Shown here: piece by piece, positions 55,612 to 64,000 of the stretch
Layout: each line of letters opens with the position of its first letter
Numbering within the stretch: the first letter of the stretch is position 1
From: JAJDFU01 sp964641965
GTDB lineage: Bacteria > Bacteroidota > Bacteroidia > Chitinophagales > Saprospiraceae
Assembly (NCBI GenBank): GCA_964641965.1
Contig: CAZXLD010000011.1
Location: forward strand, 1-64,000
Length of the DNA: 64,000 bases
Direction: 5' to 3'
Translations under genes and position numbers: made by a program
Notes under the pieces: model-generated
What the model saw: the letters and a program-made list of their open reading frames with translations, nothing else
The model's database searches: none
What the model was told of the DNA's origin: nothing

Positions 55612-57162
55612 TTAAACCAGATTTCTTTCTCCTGTCGATTCAGCGGTTTCCAATTCCACCGGTTTATATCCCCCTTTTGAACGGAAATACAAAATCAGGG
55701 CGATATAACAAAGCATCATGAAGATGGGGAATAATGCCACAGTGCTCAATGCCGCTTTCTTGGCTTTATTGATGATACCCGTTATGGTATCCTTATCCTC
55801 TGCCGGAGCCTCTTCCATTTTCTCTCCATTCAAGCCGAAATAGGATCCGAATACGCCACGCTTTTCATCCGTCACATAGGTATCGTGCAGTTCTGTATTG
55901 TTGACTTCATCGTAGGCAGCTACATTCTTGTCAATGGCAGTATCCTGGATATTTCCTAAAAAAGAGGCACCCACGATACCTACCCCAAGCATCCCAACAG
56001 CGGCTACACCATTCAAGGTCAGAGCGCCACCTTTCGGGAATTGTTCTGAGACAATACCCAGGGTGGTTGGCCAGAAAAAGGCTTTTCCGAACCCATATAG
56101 GGTGGCAGCAGCCAGAATCACCAGTCCCTCTGCCCGGGAAAGGAAGACCAGTCCCAAGGCAGCAACTGCAGAGCATACGGCCAGCAAACCTAAAGGAGAA
56201 AGTTTATGCACAATAGGACCCGCATAAAAACGCAGGATCGCCATGATAGCCGAAGTATAGACCAATAGCCACAGCGGATCAATACCCAATTTTAACAGCT
56301 CAGGTTCCATGAGCGGGGTGATCCAGCTGTCGGTGCCTAATTCGGTAGTCGCTAGCGGGATCATGATGATCAGGAAAAAGATAAATAAGGCATTTCCCCA
56401 AGACCGGGCATAGTAACCATAAACTGCGGTAAGAATACCAATGGAAGCGTAGATCAGTAAGGATGGGAAATTGAATACGCGGCCAATTTCGGCCATGATC
56501 AGGGAAACGATGATCAAGGCACCTACGATACCTACCTCCTTCAACATTTCAATGTAGGAAACCCCGGCCGCTACCCGTTCATTGATCGGAAATTTCCGAT
56601 TCCAGAGCATGATCAGGTAAATGAAAGTTGGTAGCGCGATCAGCGCTACTTTATACTGCCAGGCAATATCTCCAAGGGAAATCGCCAATAACCCCCCCAG
56701 GACCAGGCCTCCGGGCCAGCCGGCATGTAGGATATTCAGCCACTTGGTCTTATCCTTGTTGAACATAGTGGCCACCACTGGATTGATGTAAGCCTCTACC
56801 GTTCCATTACCAAGTGCTACAATGAACGTACCGATGTACAGCATCCAATAGCCGGTTGCGAAAATGGTAATCACCGCAGACAAAATGTGGCAAACGAAAC
56901 CAAACAACATCGCGTTTCGATAACCTATCTTATCAATTACCAGGGAGAACAGAACAATACTAATGGCAAATGGCCATAAGCCTACCCCCAGAATCTCTCC
57001 TTTTTGCGTTTCAGATAGCCCGAATTCAATACCCCATTCATTAATGATTTGGGTACGGACCACGAATCCGAACGCCGTTGCAACCAGGGCGATAAAACAC
57101 CCCCAAAATAAAAGCTGATCATTCCTTTGCTGATCGGCTGATGCTGTTTTTGTTTGTTCCAT
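55612..57162 (-). CDS. MFS sugar transporter
   Basis: The 516-residue inner-membrane protein has about twelve membrane segments, with the usual short cytosolic motif (VIDKIGYRNAMLFG) between segments 2 and 3 and LHAGWPGGLVLGGLL in segment 5. A long hydrophilic insertion of about 75 residues lies before the last segment (GSYFGLNGEKMEEAPAEDKD). Such transporters are common next to sugar isomerases in Bacteroidota and Planctomycetes; the sugar is unknown. Its start lies 44 bases inside the upstream cytochrome gene, so translation is probably coupled. Confidence 0.8.
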   Translation of the reverse strand: MEQTKTASADQQRNDQLLFWGCFIALVATAFGFVVRTQIINEWGIEFGLSETQKGEILGVGLWPFAISIVLFSLVIDKIGYRNAMLFGFVCHILSAVITIFATGYWMLYIGTFIVALGNGTVEAYINPVVATMFNKDKTKWLNILHAGWPGGLVLGGLLAISLGDIAWQYKVALIALPTFIYLIMLWNRKFPINERVAAGVSYIEMLKEVGIVGALIIVSLIMAEIGRVFNFPSLLIYASIGILTAVYGYYARSWGNALFIFFLIIMIPLATTELGTDSWITPLMEPELLKLGIDPLWLLVYTSAIMAILRFYAGPIVHKLSPLGLLAVCSAVAALGLVFLSRAEGLVILAAATLYGFGKAFFWPTTLGIVSEQFPKGGALTLNGVAAVGMLGVGIVGASFLGNIQDTAIDKNVAAYDEVNNTELHDTYVTDEKRGVFGSYFGLNGEKMEEAPAEDKDTITGIINKAKKAALSTVALFPIFMMLCYIALILYFRSKGGYKPVELETAESTGERNLV

Positions 57163-59935
57163 CGGTATAGCTCAGTTGTTTGTTTTTCGAATTATAGATT
57201 CCGCCCAAATTATGGATCGTATTTTGAATTTTACCACTAACGGCCTCTTGATTCTCCCCTTTTATTTCATAAGCGATCTCCAATTGCCATACCGGGCTGA
57301 TGGTTGGTAATTCGATAAACACGGTTTGCGCATCCGGCTCTATGGTAACAGAAGCTATTTCCACAGATTTTTCATTGAACCGGTCCGAGCCATACTCATA
57401 TGTCCGTTTTAACTCCCACGTCTTGACTGTGAAATTGGAAGGCACTACGGAAGCCGGATCCAATTTGTCCGAAAACTTAACTCGCATGCCGTTTTCGTGA
57501 GCATTCAGCTCGACCGGAGCGTAAACCGGCTTGCCAGTATACCGAACCCGGTACAAAGCGCCACCGCGCGCTACCTGTATAGACCCCCAAGCCGACATAC
57601 CACAAGCGTATAAGTGCCCGTCTTCCGGATTAAACCGGCCGCGCATCACTCCAGTCTGGAAGGTGGGGATAGGCAGGTGGGCTATTCCGCCTTGTATTTG
57701 TCCATTTACGCGTTCGTGGGGTACAATCAGTACGCGGCCATATCCATAGGACAGATGTATCAGTTGTCCGTTCAGTGGCCCCCACTGTTCTGAATCTACC
57801 CAAAGAAGCTCTGAGGGAGACATATCCATTTCGCGATCCACCCAGGTCAAAGGCTGGATCATCGCTTCGTTGGAAGGATCATCCGGAGCATTGTAGCCCC
57901 ACATATTACCGTAGAATCCTTTCCGATCTACCCAATTGATCCGGTTCATGGGATTCCAGTTGCCTTCCTGATCAGTCAGAATAAAGCTACCATCCGGATT
58001 AATGCAAACCCCGTTGGGCGCCCGGAAACCATAAGCCATAATTTCGGAGGAAGAACCGTCTTTAGCCACTTTGATCAGCGTACCATGCTGAGGGATTAAA
58101 GCCTCTCGAGCGTGGCGAGCGCCTTTGGCATAATAGAAATTACCCTCCGAATCCGTTTGTAGTCCCATGGCAAATTCATGGAAGTGATCGGTTACCTGAT
58201 GGTCGTTATTGAAGCTTTCGTAATAGTCGATCCCACCATCACTATTCAGATCATGCAGGCGAACCATTTGGTCGCGGCAAGTCACATAGATCTGCTCATC
58301 TATCACTTTCACACCTAAGGGTTGGAACATGCCGGAAGCAATCCGCTTCCAGGTCAGCGTACCTGCATCTTCCAGCAATCCTTCTACGATCCATACATCA
58401 CCTTCGGTACAAACTACAACTGCTTTGTTGCGATCTTCAAAGAAATCGATCCCGCCCATTCTTAATCGGCTATTCCATTTGTTTTCAGTGGGCGCTACCA
58501 GATAATCTACCTGGAAAGGACCTTCTGATCTGGATTTGTTCACCATCGTAGTCATCTCCTCCGGATAGTGTTCCGGGCCACCTTGGGTAAATTGGTCGAG
58601 ATCGAGCGGTGCTTCAGATTTGGCAGCAAATTGATCTACCCCATCTTTTTCAGGAGAAATAAAGATCTTGACCAGGTATTCTTCTCCTCCGTTAAAAGTC
58701 AAAAAGTTTTGACCATTTTCCGTGCTTAACGAGGCGCCATTACCTTTCACAGCTACGCCATTCGCTTCAGGGGCAACATGTGTTTTGAGCCCTCGCATCA
58801 CATTTTTCACCTTCAGGGTTCGGGTATAGACGGGTTGATCACCATTGTATTCTACATCCAGATATTCGAGTACTTCTGAATCTCCCACATAGTAAGAGAT
58901 GATTACTTTTTCTTCGTGATGGTAAATTCCTTTCAAACGCGCCCAATCTTTGGGCAGGGGGCCAAACTTTCGACCATCGCGGGCAGTAAAGCGAGGATCA
59001 TCAAAATTGCCGCTTTGAGGGTTTGCCCAGCCCGGCATGGTCGGATTACTAAAATGTAAATCACCAATAGTCCGAGGTGAAATATTGTGTCGATCATTCA
59101 ATAGAATACCCATCCAATCGATAAATCCTTCTCCGGAATAACCACCGGCTACTCGCAATAAATCGTGATCAAAAATCATCCAGGATTTTCCTTTAGACAC
59201 CCCACCGGGGCCATCATCCAGCCGAACAGCAACCCCTTTGTAAGCGAAATTGGACTTTGACCAATCTTCGTCGGGTAGTGGTTCCCCCTCATCCGACATT
59301 TCACGCTCCGGCGTTTCTTTTCCAGCCAATTCGTAGGTATTGATCAGAAAATCGCCATAGTCCATATCTGCATGTGGAGTCTGTTCCATGGGTTCTGGAC
59401 CGAAGGAATTCCCTGTTGGAAGGGTGGCTAGGTAATCACTGGTTATCTCGTTGTAATTTTCGGGATCGTATGCTTTCATGTAGGCCTCCCGGATAAATTT
59501 GATTACGGCATATTTTTCACGGGGAACCAACTGCATTTGTGCCGGCATGGCACCATAGCCTCGGGTGAGCACCTGATACATGGAAAAAGGATCGCTTCCA
59601 ACCTTGTATTGACCTTCCCAAAACTTTTGCGCAATGGGCAAAGACCCTGCAAACTCTGGCGTACCGTGGCAATTCTGACAGACTTTGCTGTAGATTTCCA
59701 TACCCTCCTCTGCGTAATCCTCCGGCTCCTCCATAATCTCTTCAACTATGCCCTTGTGATCGACATCAGCTTCATAGTCGGCTACTTGATCTTTGGCCAG
59801 CATAAATTCTACGCCGGGGTGTAAATCAACAGTTTCACTATTGCCTCCACCGCAGCCAACCATCGTGAAAAGGCCTAGGATGGCTAGGACCAGGTGACTG
59901 AATTTAATTGTGTTCCAATTCATTGATTGTTTCAT
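57119..59935 (-). CDS. Large lipoprotein with cytochrome c domain and beta-propeller
   Basis: This protein of 938 residues is a lipoprotein (MVGC, Cys28 of the chosen start) with a cytochrome c domain near the N-terminus (CQNCH, about residues 86-90), a long beta-rich middle (DUF6797-like), an NHL/quinoprotein-like propeller (about 480-770; MGGIDFFEDRNKAVVVCTEG, FRAPNGVCINPDGSFILTDQ) and a C-terminal Ig-like region. It has the same order of parts as the lipoprotein at 14029-16353. It may oxidise or bind a sugar and pass electrons to the respiratory chain. Start taken at MKQSMNW (59935); an upstream ATG at 59953 is possible. Confidence 0.75.
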   Translation of the reverse strand: MKQSMNWNTIKFSHLVLAILGLFTMVGCGGGNSETVDLHPGVEFMLAKDQVADYEADVDHKGIVEEIMEEPEDYAEEGMEIYSKVCQNCHGTPEFAGSLPIAQKFWEGQYKVGSDPFSMYQVLTRGYGAMPAQMQLVPREKYAVIKFIREAYMKAYDPENYNEITSDYLATLPTGNSFGPEPMEQTPHADMDYGDFLINTYELAGKETPEREMSDEGEPLPDEDWSKSNFAYKGVAVRLDDGPGGVSKGKSWMIFDHDLLRVAGGYSGEGFIDWMGILLNDRHNISPRTIGDLHFSNPTMPGWANPQSGNFDDPRFTARDGRKFGPLPKDWARLKGIYHHEEKVIISYYVGDSEVLEYLDVEYNGDQPVYTRTLKVKNVMRGLKTHVAPEANGVAVKGNGASLSTENGQNFLTFNGGEEYLVKIFISPEKDGVDQFAAKSEAPLDLDQFTQGGPEHYPEEMTTMVNKSRSEGPFQVDYLVAPTENKWNSRLRMGGIDFFEDRNKAVVVCTEGDVWIVEGLLEDAGTLTWKRIASGMFQPLGVKVIDEQIYVTCRDQMVRLHDLNSDGGIDYYESFNNDHQVTDHFHEFAMGLQTDSEGNFYYAKGARHAREALIPQHGTLIKVAKDGSSSEIMAYGFRAPNGVCINPDGSFILTDQEGNWNPMNRINWVDRKGFYGNMWGYNAPDDPSNEAMIQPLTWVDREMDMSPSELLWVDSEQWGPLNGQLIHLSYGYGRVLIVPHERVNGQIQGGIAHLPIPTFQTGVMRGRFNPEDGHLYACGMSAWGSIQVARGGALYRVRYTGKPVYAPVELNAHENGMRVKFSDKLDPASVVPSNFTVKTWELKRTYEYGSDRFNEKSVEIASVTIEPDAQTVFIELPTISPVWQLEIAYEIKGENQEAVSGKIQNTIHNLGGIYNSKNKQLSYTDGTNKNSISRSAKE

Positions 59936-60200
59936 CTTGGGTTTTTTTGACATTACCTTCTGTTACCTATAGCTGAAAGGGCTACCTAACTATGGATTCA
60001 CTTTTGAAACCGAAGAGTTGTTTAGAATGTCTTTCTTCAAGAAACCTTTGCAGATAATAAGAGCATGACAGATCAAGCTCTCAAAGAAAGCAATTTTTTA
60101 GTTACTAATTAAGTGTTAGAAAGTAAAAGAGAATAAATTCCGGATTGATTTAAGTTTAACCCCATTTAATTGTAAAATTCCGGTCAGGATCTGCATTAAA
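59936..60200. other. Intergenic region upstream of the cytochrome/propeller gene
   Basis: About 265 AT-rich bp separate the HAD gene stop from the cytochrome/propeller start and probably contain the promoter for the cytochrome-MFS-epimerase operon. No operator or hairpin stands out. Confidence 0.3.
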
Positions 60201-60851
60201 TTAGGACTGGAACAAGTCCGTCAGTTTGGCCTCCTTGTAATTCGGAAGAAAAGCCACCGGTGGATTCAGGTGCTGAAATTCCTTTGGCGGATGGGTAGTC
60301 GTGATCACGACCAGGGCGCATCCTGCCCGTTGAGCTGCCTCTGCTCCCGCAGGCGTATCCTCGAAAACCAGGCATTCAAGCGGGTCAATTTCAAGCTTTG
60401 CAGCCACCTTCAGGTAGATTTCCGGATCGGGCTTCCCCTTTTCCACATCCCGGGCATGTAGCACGGTTTGGAACATAGACCGAATCTGGAGATTGTCCAG
60501 CACAAAATCTACATTCTCCGGAGGAGCAGCCGTTCCTATACCCATCGGAATAGCAGCCGTTTGAATTTGGTCTAAAAAGTCCGGCAAGCCATCGATCAAT
60601 CGAAGTTCCGGCAAAAAGATCTTGCGATACTCCGCTTCCTTTTCCATAGAAATACGCCGACGATCATCCGGGGTAAAGCGATCTCCAAACAAGCGCTCCA
60701 GAATCTCCTCATTGATGCCGTGTACACGTTGTCGAACCTCTTCCAATTCAAGATCCATACCCAATTCTTTCAGCTTCTGCTGCCAGGCTCGGTGGTGCAC
60801 CATCATGTTATCGATCATAGTGCCATCCAAATCGAAAATGATTCCTTTCAT
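60201..60851 (-). CDS. HAD phosphatase, beta-phosphoglucomutase-like
   Basis: The 216-residue cytosolic enzyme has the HAD motifs: IFDLDGTMID (nucleophile and acid Asp), GIGTAAPPEN (motif II position), GKPDPEIYLK (Lys) and VFEDTPAGAEAAQRAG (metal acids). The cap domain type and the LELEEVRQRVHG stretch resemble beta-phosphoglucomutases and sugar-phosphate phosphatases. Its ATG overlaps the epimerase stop by four bases, so it belongs to the pentose unit; it may dephosphorylate or isomerise a sugar phosphate. Confidence 0.8.
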   Translation of the reverse strand: MKGIIFDLDGTMIDNMMVHHRAWQQKLKELGMDLELEEVRQRVHGINEEILERLFGDRFTPDDRRRISMEKEAEYRKIFLPELRLIDGLPDFLDQIQTAAIPMGIGTAAPPENVDFVLDNLQIRSMFQTVLHARDVEKGKPDPEIYLKVAAKLEIDPLECLVFEDTPAGAEAAQRAGCALVVITTTHPPKEFQHLNPPVAFLPNYKEAKLTDLFQS

Positions 60852-61549
60852 GCTTGTCCGTAATAAGCGCCTGCTCCGTGCTTACGTTCATAGTGTTTTT
60901 GAATAAGGGCATCTTTTAGACGAGGCGCATCCGGCCGAATTTGCAAGGTGAGCAAAGCCATTTTAGCGAGCTCTTCCAGCACTTTACTGTTGTGCACTGC
61001 TTTTGCAGCATTTTTGCCCCAGGAAAATGGGCCATGATTACCAATCAGAACCATCTCTACCTCCTGGTAATCCAATTCCTTTTCTTGAAAACAATCCAAA
61101 ATCTGTTGACCCGTATTGTGTTCGTAATTGCCCTGGATCAGGTCATCGCGCATAGGAGGAGCACAGGGGATATCCTTGGTCAGATAATCCGCATGGGTGG
61201 TACCGAAAATTGGGATATCGCGCTGCGCCTGCGCCCAGGCGACAGAATAGGTGGCATGAGTGTGACAAACGCCTCCAACGGCTGGCCACTCTCGGTAGAG
61301 GAATGAATGGGTTTTGGTATCGGATGAGGGTCGAAGCTTTCCTTCAACTACCTCATTGTCGTAGTCCATAATCACAATGTCGTCTACCTCAAGATCGTTA
61401 TAGGGAACACCGCTGGGCTTGATAGCAAACACGGCCTGATCACGATCTACCTGGCTGACATTTCCAAAGGTATAAACGACCAAATCCAATTCGGGCAATT
61501 CCATATTAGCTTCATAGCACGCCCGTTTTAATTCTTTATAGTTTCCCAT
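60848..61549 (-). CDS. araD: L-ribulose-5-phosphate 4-epimerase
   Basis: This 233-residue class II aldolase-family enzyme has KPSGVPYNDLEVDDIVIMD, the zinc ligands in CHTHATYSVAWAQ (HTHAT) and GTTHADYLTKDIPCAPPM, and LIGNHGPFSWGKNAAKAV, all as in AraD. It converts L-ribulose 5-phosphate to D-xylulose 5-phosphate. Three bases separate it from the ribulokinase stop, giving an araB-araD order, and it overlaps the HAD gene downstream. Confidence 0.9.
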   Translation of the reverse strand: MGNYKELKRACYEANMELPELDLVVYTFGNVSQVDRDQAVFAIKPSGVPYNDLEVDDIVIMDYDNEVVEGKLRPSSDTKTHSFLYREWPAVGGVCHTHATYSVAWAQAQRDIPIFGTTHADYLTKDIPCAPPMRDDLIQGNYEHNTGQQILDCFQEKELDYQEVEMVLIGNHGPFSWGKNAAKAVHNSKVLEELAKMALLTLQIRPDAPRLKDALIQKHYERKHGAGAYYGQA

Positions 61550-61552
61550 TCA

Positions 61553-63205
61553 TCAGTTGTTTATGTGTTCTTCAACGAACTGTCCCAGCTGATCGTATTG
61601 CCTGTACAGCCGATTATAAAATTCAGATGTCGAAGGATTTGGAACATAAGTAGTCTCAAACCCGTTGCCCATTGCCTCAACTGCGTGTTTTAAATCCGGA
61701 TAAATGCCGGCTGCAGTCGCTGCATACATTCCGGCTCCCAGGGCTGGCGTCTGCTCTGATCGGGCTACTTTGATAGGCATACCCAACACATCGGCCAGCG
61801 TCTGCATAATAAAGGATGATTTTTTGGCTACTCCTCCGATACCTACTACTGTTTTTATTTCTACTCCTTCTTCCTCAAACCGCTCCACGATCTTCCGGGA
61901 TCCAAAACAGATCGCTTCCACCAAAGCTCGGAAGAGTTGGGGTGCCTTGGTGCCCAGGCTTAAATTAACGATGGCAGCCTTTAGCGCCTGATTAGCATCC
62001 GGCGTACGACGGCCATTGATCCAATCCAGCGCCACGGGCATGCTTTCAGTCAATGGCACTTGTTCTGCCTGTTCGGATAACTTTGCAATTAGAGCATTGC
62101 GAATGGCTTCTTTTTCTTCTTGGGCTAAAGAAGTCAGATGTTCAATCGGCCAGAACAGCACATCCCGAAACCAGGCCAACAGATCACCAAACGCAGATTG
62201 CCCCGCCTCCAGGCCAATCATACCCGGAATGACGGATCCATCTACCTGACCGCAAATCCCTTTTACGGTGTTTTCAGTTATGGAATCGTTGGAAGAAACG
62301 ATGATATCGCAGGTGGATGTGCCCATGACCCGCACCAGGGTAAACTCCTCCACTTCAGCCCCTACTGCGCCGGCATGTGCATCGAAGGTTCCAACCGAAA
62401 CCACCGTCTCTACCGGCAGCCCGACTTTAGCCGCCCATTCAGGAGAAAGGGTTCCGGCAACCTCATCAGAGGTATATGTCTGAGTATACAAATTTCCCTT
62501 TAGCTGGACCAGGTAGGGATCCAGTTTACCCAAAAAATCATCCGCTGGCAGCCCGCCCCAGCTTTCATGCCACATCGCTTTGTGCCCGGCAGCGCAGCGG
62601 CTATATTTAAAGGTGGATAGGTCTGACCCTCCGATCAATAGATAGGTCATAAGGTCACAGTGCTCCATCCAGGCATGTGCGGCCTGCTTCACGGCCTCAT
62701 CTTTCCGGATAATGTGCAGGATTTTAGCCCAAAACCATTCGGATGAATAAACACCACCTTCGAAGCGGGTAAAGTCTTCGCCTCCCCAGCTACGCGCCAA
62801 TTCATTGATCTCTTCTGCTTCTGCAATAGCGGTATGGTCTTTCCAAAGCACCATCATCGCATTTGGATGGTCTTCAAAGCCCGTTTGAAAACAAAGGGGT
62901 TCCCCGGATGCAGTAACCGGTACCGGCGATGATCCGGTAGTATCTACACAGATCCCCTTCACCGCATTTGGATCAATATTTGAAGTTTCCACGACTGTTC
63001 GAATACAGGCTTCCATGCCCGCCACATGGTCGGCGATATGCTGCCTGAACTGGTTTTGATCCGGCACACAATATTTGCCTTGTTTCCATCTTTCATACCA
63101 GTGCACATGGCTTTGCACGGTTTCACCATTGGTGGCATTTACTAATACGGCACGAACCGAATCCGTGCCAAAATCCAGTCCGATAACATGTGGGATCGAG
63201 GACAT
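61553..63205 (-). CDS. araB: Ribulokinase
   Basis: This 550-residue FGGY-family kinase starts with the phosphate-binding GLDFGTDSVRAVLVNATNGE and follows ribulokinase layout: VKGICVDTTGSSPVPV, GVYSSEWFWAKILHI, GTFDAHAGAVGAEVEEF, MGTSTCDI and VVGIGGVAKKSSFIMQ near the ATP site. It phosphorylates L-ribulose (and often D-ribulose or ribitol). It heads a unit with araD and the HAD gene. L-arabinose isomerase is not encoded in the window. Confidence 0.9.
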   Translation of the reverse strand: MSSIPHVIGLDFGTDSVRAVLVNATNGETVQSHVHWYERWKQGKYCVPDQNQFRQHIADHVAGMEACIRTVVETSNIDPNAVKGICVDTTGSSPVPVTASGEPLCFQTGFEDHPNAMMVLWKDHTAIAEAEEINELARSWGGEDFTRFEGGVYSSEWFWAKILHIIRKDEAVKQAAHAWMEHCDLMTYLLIGGSDLSTFKYSRCAAGHKAMWHESWGGLPADDFLGKLDPYLVQLKGNLYTQTYTSDEVAGTLSPEWAAKVGLPVETVVSVGTFDAHAGAVGAEVEEFTLVRVMGTSTCDIIVSSNDSITENTVKGICGQVDGSVIPGMIGLEAGQSAFGDLLAWFRDVLFWPIEHLTSLAQEEKEAIRNALIAKLSEQAEQVPLTESMPVALDWINGRRTPDANQALKAAIVNLSLGTKAPQLFRALVEAICFGSRKIVERFEEEGVEIKTVVGIGGVAKKSSFIMQTLADVLGMPIKVARSEQTPALGAGMYAATAAGIYPDLKHAVEAMGNGFETTYVPNPSTSEFYNRLYRQYDQLGQFVEEHINN

Positions 63206-63285
63206 GAAAAGGCTTTTTCGTTATTGTTTCTTACAGTAAGAAAGTTAAAAATAATTCGCTTCCTGCTCTCTACAAAAAGCAGACT

Positions 63286-64000
63286 TTACTTTGCAGAAGT
63301 AGCTGTCCATGGATAAAGTTCTAACAATTGGCTGGGACTGTAATAACCCGATTGGTTTCGAGTGGCCGATCGTACGCGCCCAACCTCTTCAGGTTTGACG
63401 GGAGAGGCTTGATTTCCAAAGGAGTTTCGGATAAAGGTCAATACCCCTGCCACTTCATCATCTTCGAGCAAGCCACCAAAACCCGTCATGGGCACCCGGC
63501 CGGGGTAGGTTTCCCCGTTTACTTCAATAGGCCCTTGCAATCCGTGGAGAGTAAGCCGAATCAACCGTTCTTTGTCACCCCTGACCCAATCGGAATTTGC
63601 CAAGGGCGGAAAACCGGCTGCAGGCAGTCCCATTCCATTTGACTGATGGCAGGTGCCACAATAGCCATCCTGCTGATAAACCCATTGCCCAATATCGAAA
63701 AGCTCGGCAGCTTCCCCTTTCAAATGCCCAGGAATAGGCACCTCCTTCTTTTCCAGGATACGCTCTCCCTTGAGCCTGGCTTTTGCAGCTTCCAGGGTCG
63801 GAATCATCCATTCATCCAAAGGCTGCTGTTCGGCGACATCCAATATAGCCATTCCTTGTTTTGGGTCTAACCAGGAAGCAGCAACAATAGCTTCCAATCG
63901 AACGCGTCCCTGTTTATCCCCAGCTAATTTCTTTAATCGGACAAAGGCATCCGGAAGTTGATCAGTTGTATACCGGATAACCCGAACTCCAGCCGCTCGC
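63286..64000 (-). CDS. HEAT-repeat/cytochrome c protein, 5' part outside the window
   Basis: The frame is open from the right edge of the window to the stop at 63286-63288, so only the C-terminal 237 residues are seen. The first half shows HEAT-like helical repeats (PDAFVRLKKLAGDK, RVRLEAIVAASWL, then WMIPTLEAAKARL). The second half is a cytochrome c domain with CGTCH, a probable Met ligand in RVPMTGFGG, and VLTFIRNSFGN near the end. Similar membrane-side cytochromes are fused to propeller domains in PVC and Bacteroidota sugar clusters. It lies 80 bp upstream of araB on the same strand. Confidence 0.75.
   Translation of the reverse strand, partial: RAAGVRVIRYTTDQLPDAFVRLKKLAGDKQGRVRLEAIVAASWLDPKQGMAILDVAEQQPLDEWMIPTLEAAKARLKGERILEKKEVPIPGHLKGEAAELFDIGQWVYQQDGYCGTCHQSNGMGLPAAGFPPLANSDWVRGDKERLIRLTLHGLQGPIEVNGETYPGRVPMTGFGGLLEDDEVAGVLTFIRNSFGNQASPVKPEEVGRVRSATRNQSGYYSPSQLLELYPWTATSAK

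Noticed and set aside
1..64000. tRNA, rRNA and CRISPR elements
   Set aside because: A visual scan for T-loop motifs, rRNA words and regularly spaced direct repeats found none.

Overview
The window looks like chromosomal DNA of a free-living, probably marine Bacteroidota. This is inferred from gene content: DUF6090 proteins, a DUF5916 outer-membrane barrel protein, TonB plug domains, lipoproteins with an acidic run after the lipobox cysteine, GH32 plus sulfatase, and many exported c-type cytochromes. A Saprospira/Lewinella-like member would fit, but no marker gene in the window fixes the taxon. I found no rRNA, tRNA, CRISPR array, integrase or intact transposase.

The left block (1-10.7 kb) is AT-rich and looks like accessory DNA. 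It holds a broken ABC ATPase, two DUF6090-type proteins, an S9 peptidase gene interrupted by one stop codon, a DUF5916 barrel protein, a GNAT acetyltransferase, a lincosamide-nucleotidyltransferase-like protein, and DUF1287 and DUF5694 proteins. Copies of a short interspersed repeat separate several of these genes; a full 152-bp copy recurs inverted at 27.5 kb.

From 10.7 to 22 kb lie a lipoprotein, a KefF/KefC-like potassium:proton antiporter pair, a two-gene unit (exported TIM-barrel sugar isomerase and cytochrome/beta-propeller lipoprotein), a secreted alpha/beta hydrolase, and an operon for a periplasmic molybdenum hydroxylase (diheme cytochrome, 2Fe-2S subunit, molybdopterin subunit). From 22 to 27.5 kb, GH32, sulfatase and a plug-only protein form a small glycan-use unit, followed by a membrane protein with a possible M15-like tail. 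From 27.6 to 44.6 kb there are housekeeping and metabolic genes: SDR, YdeI-like, AAC(6')-like, DUF1801, amidase, gamma-glutamyltransferase, MBL hydrolase, fused peptide-type ABC ATPase, RNase D, a large AsmA-like protein, a duplicated-domain secreted protein and a TPR protein. Several small membrane genes near 44-48.5 kb are broken.

From 45 to 64 kb sugar oxidation genes dominate. A quinoprotein-type sugar dehydrogenase fused to cytochrome c and a putative zinc-protease lipoprotein are followed by a minus-strand cluster (64 to 48.9 kb): HEAT/cytochrome c protein, ribulokinase, ribulose-5-phosphate 4-epimerase, HAD phosphatase, cytochrome/beta-propeller lipoprotein, MFS sugar transporter, three TIM-barrel isomerase/epimerases, an alpha/beta hydrolase, two exported ThuA-domain proteins and a DUF1080 lipoprotein. 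ThuA and DUF1080 families are tied to 3-keto-sugars. I read the cluster as a candidate oxidative (3-keto) sugar pathway in which exported cytochrome proteins may take the place of the usual Gfo/Idh/MocA dehydrogenase, which is absent here. This is the best candidate for an undescribed system.
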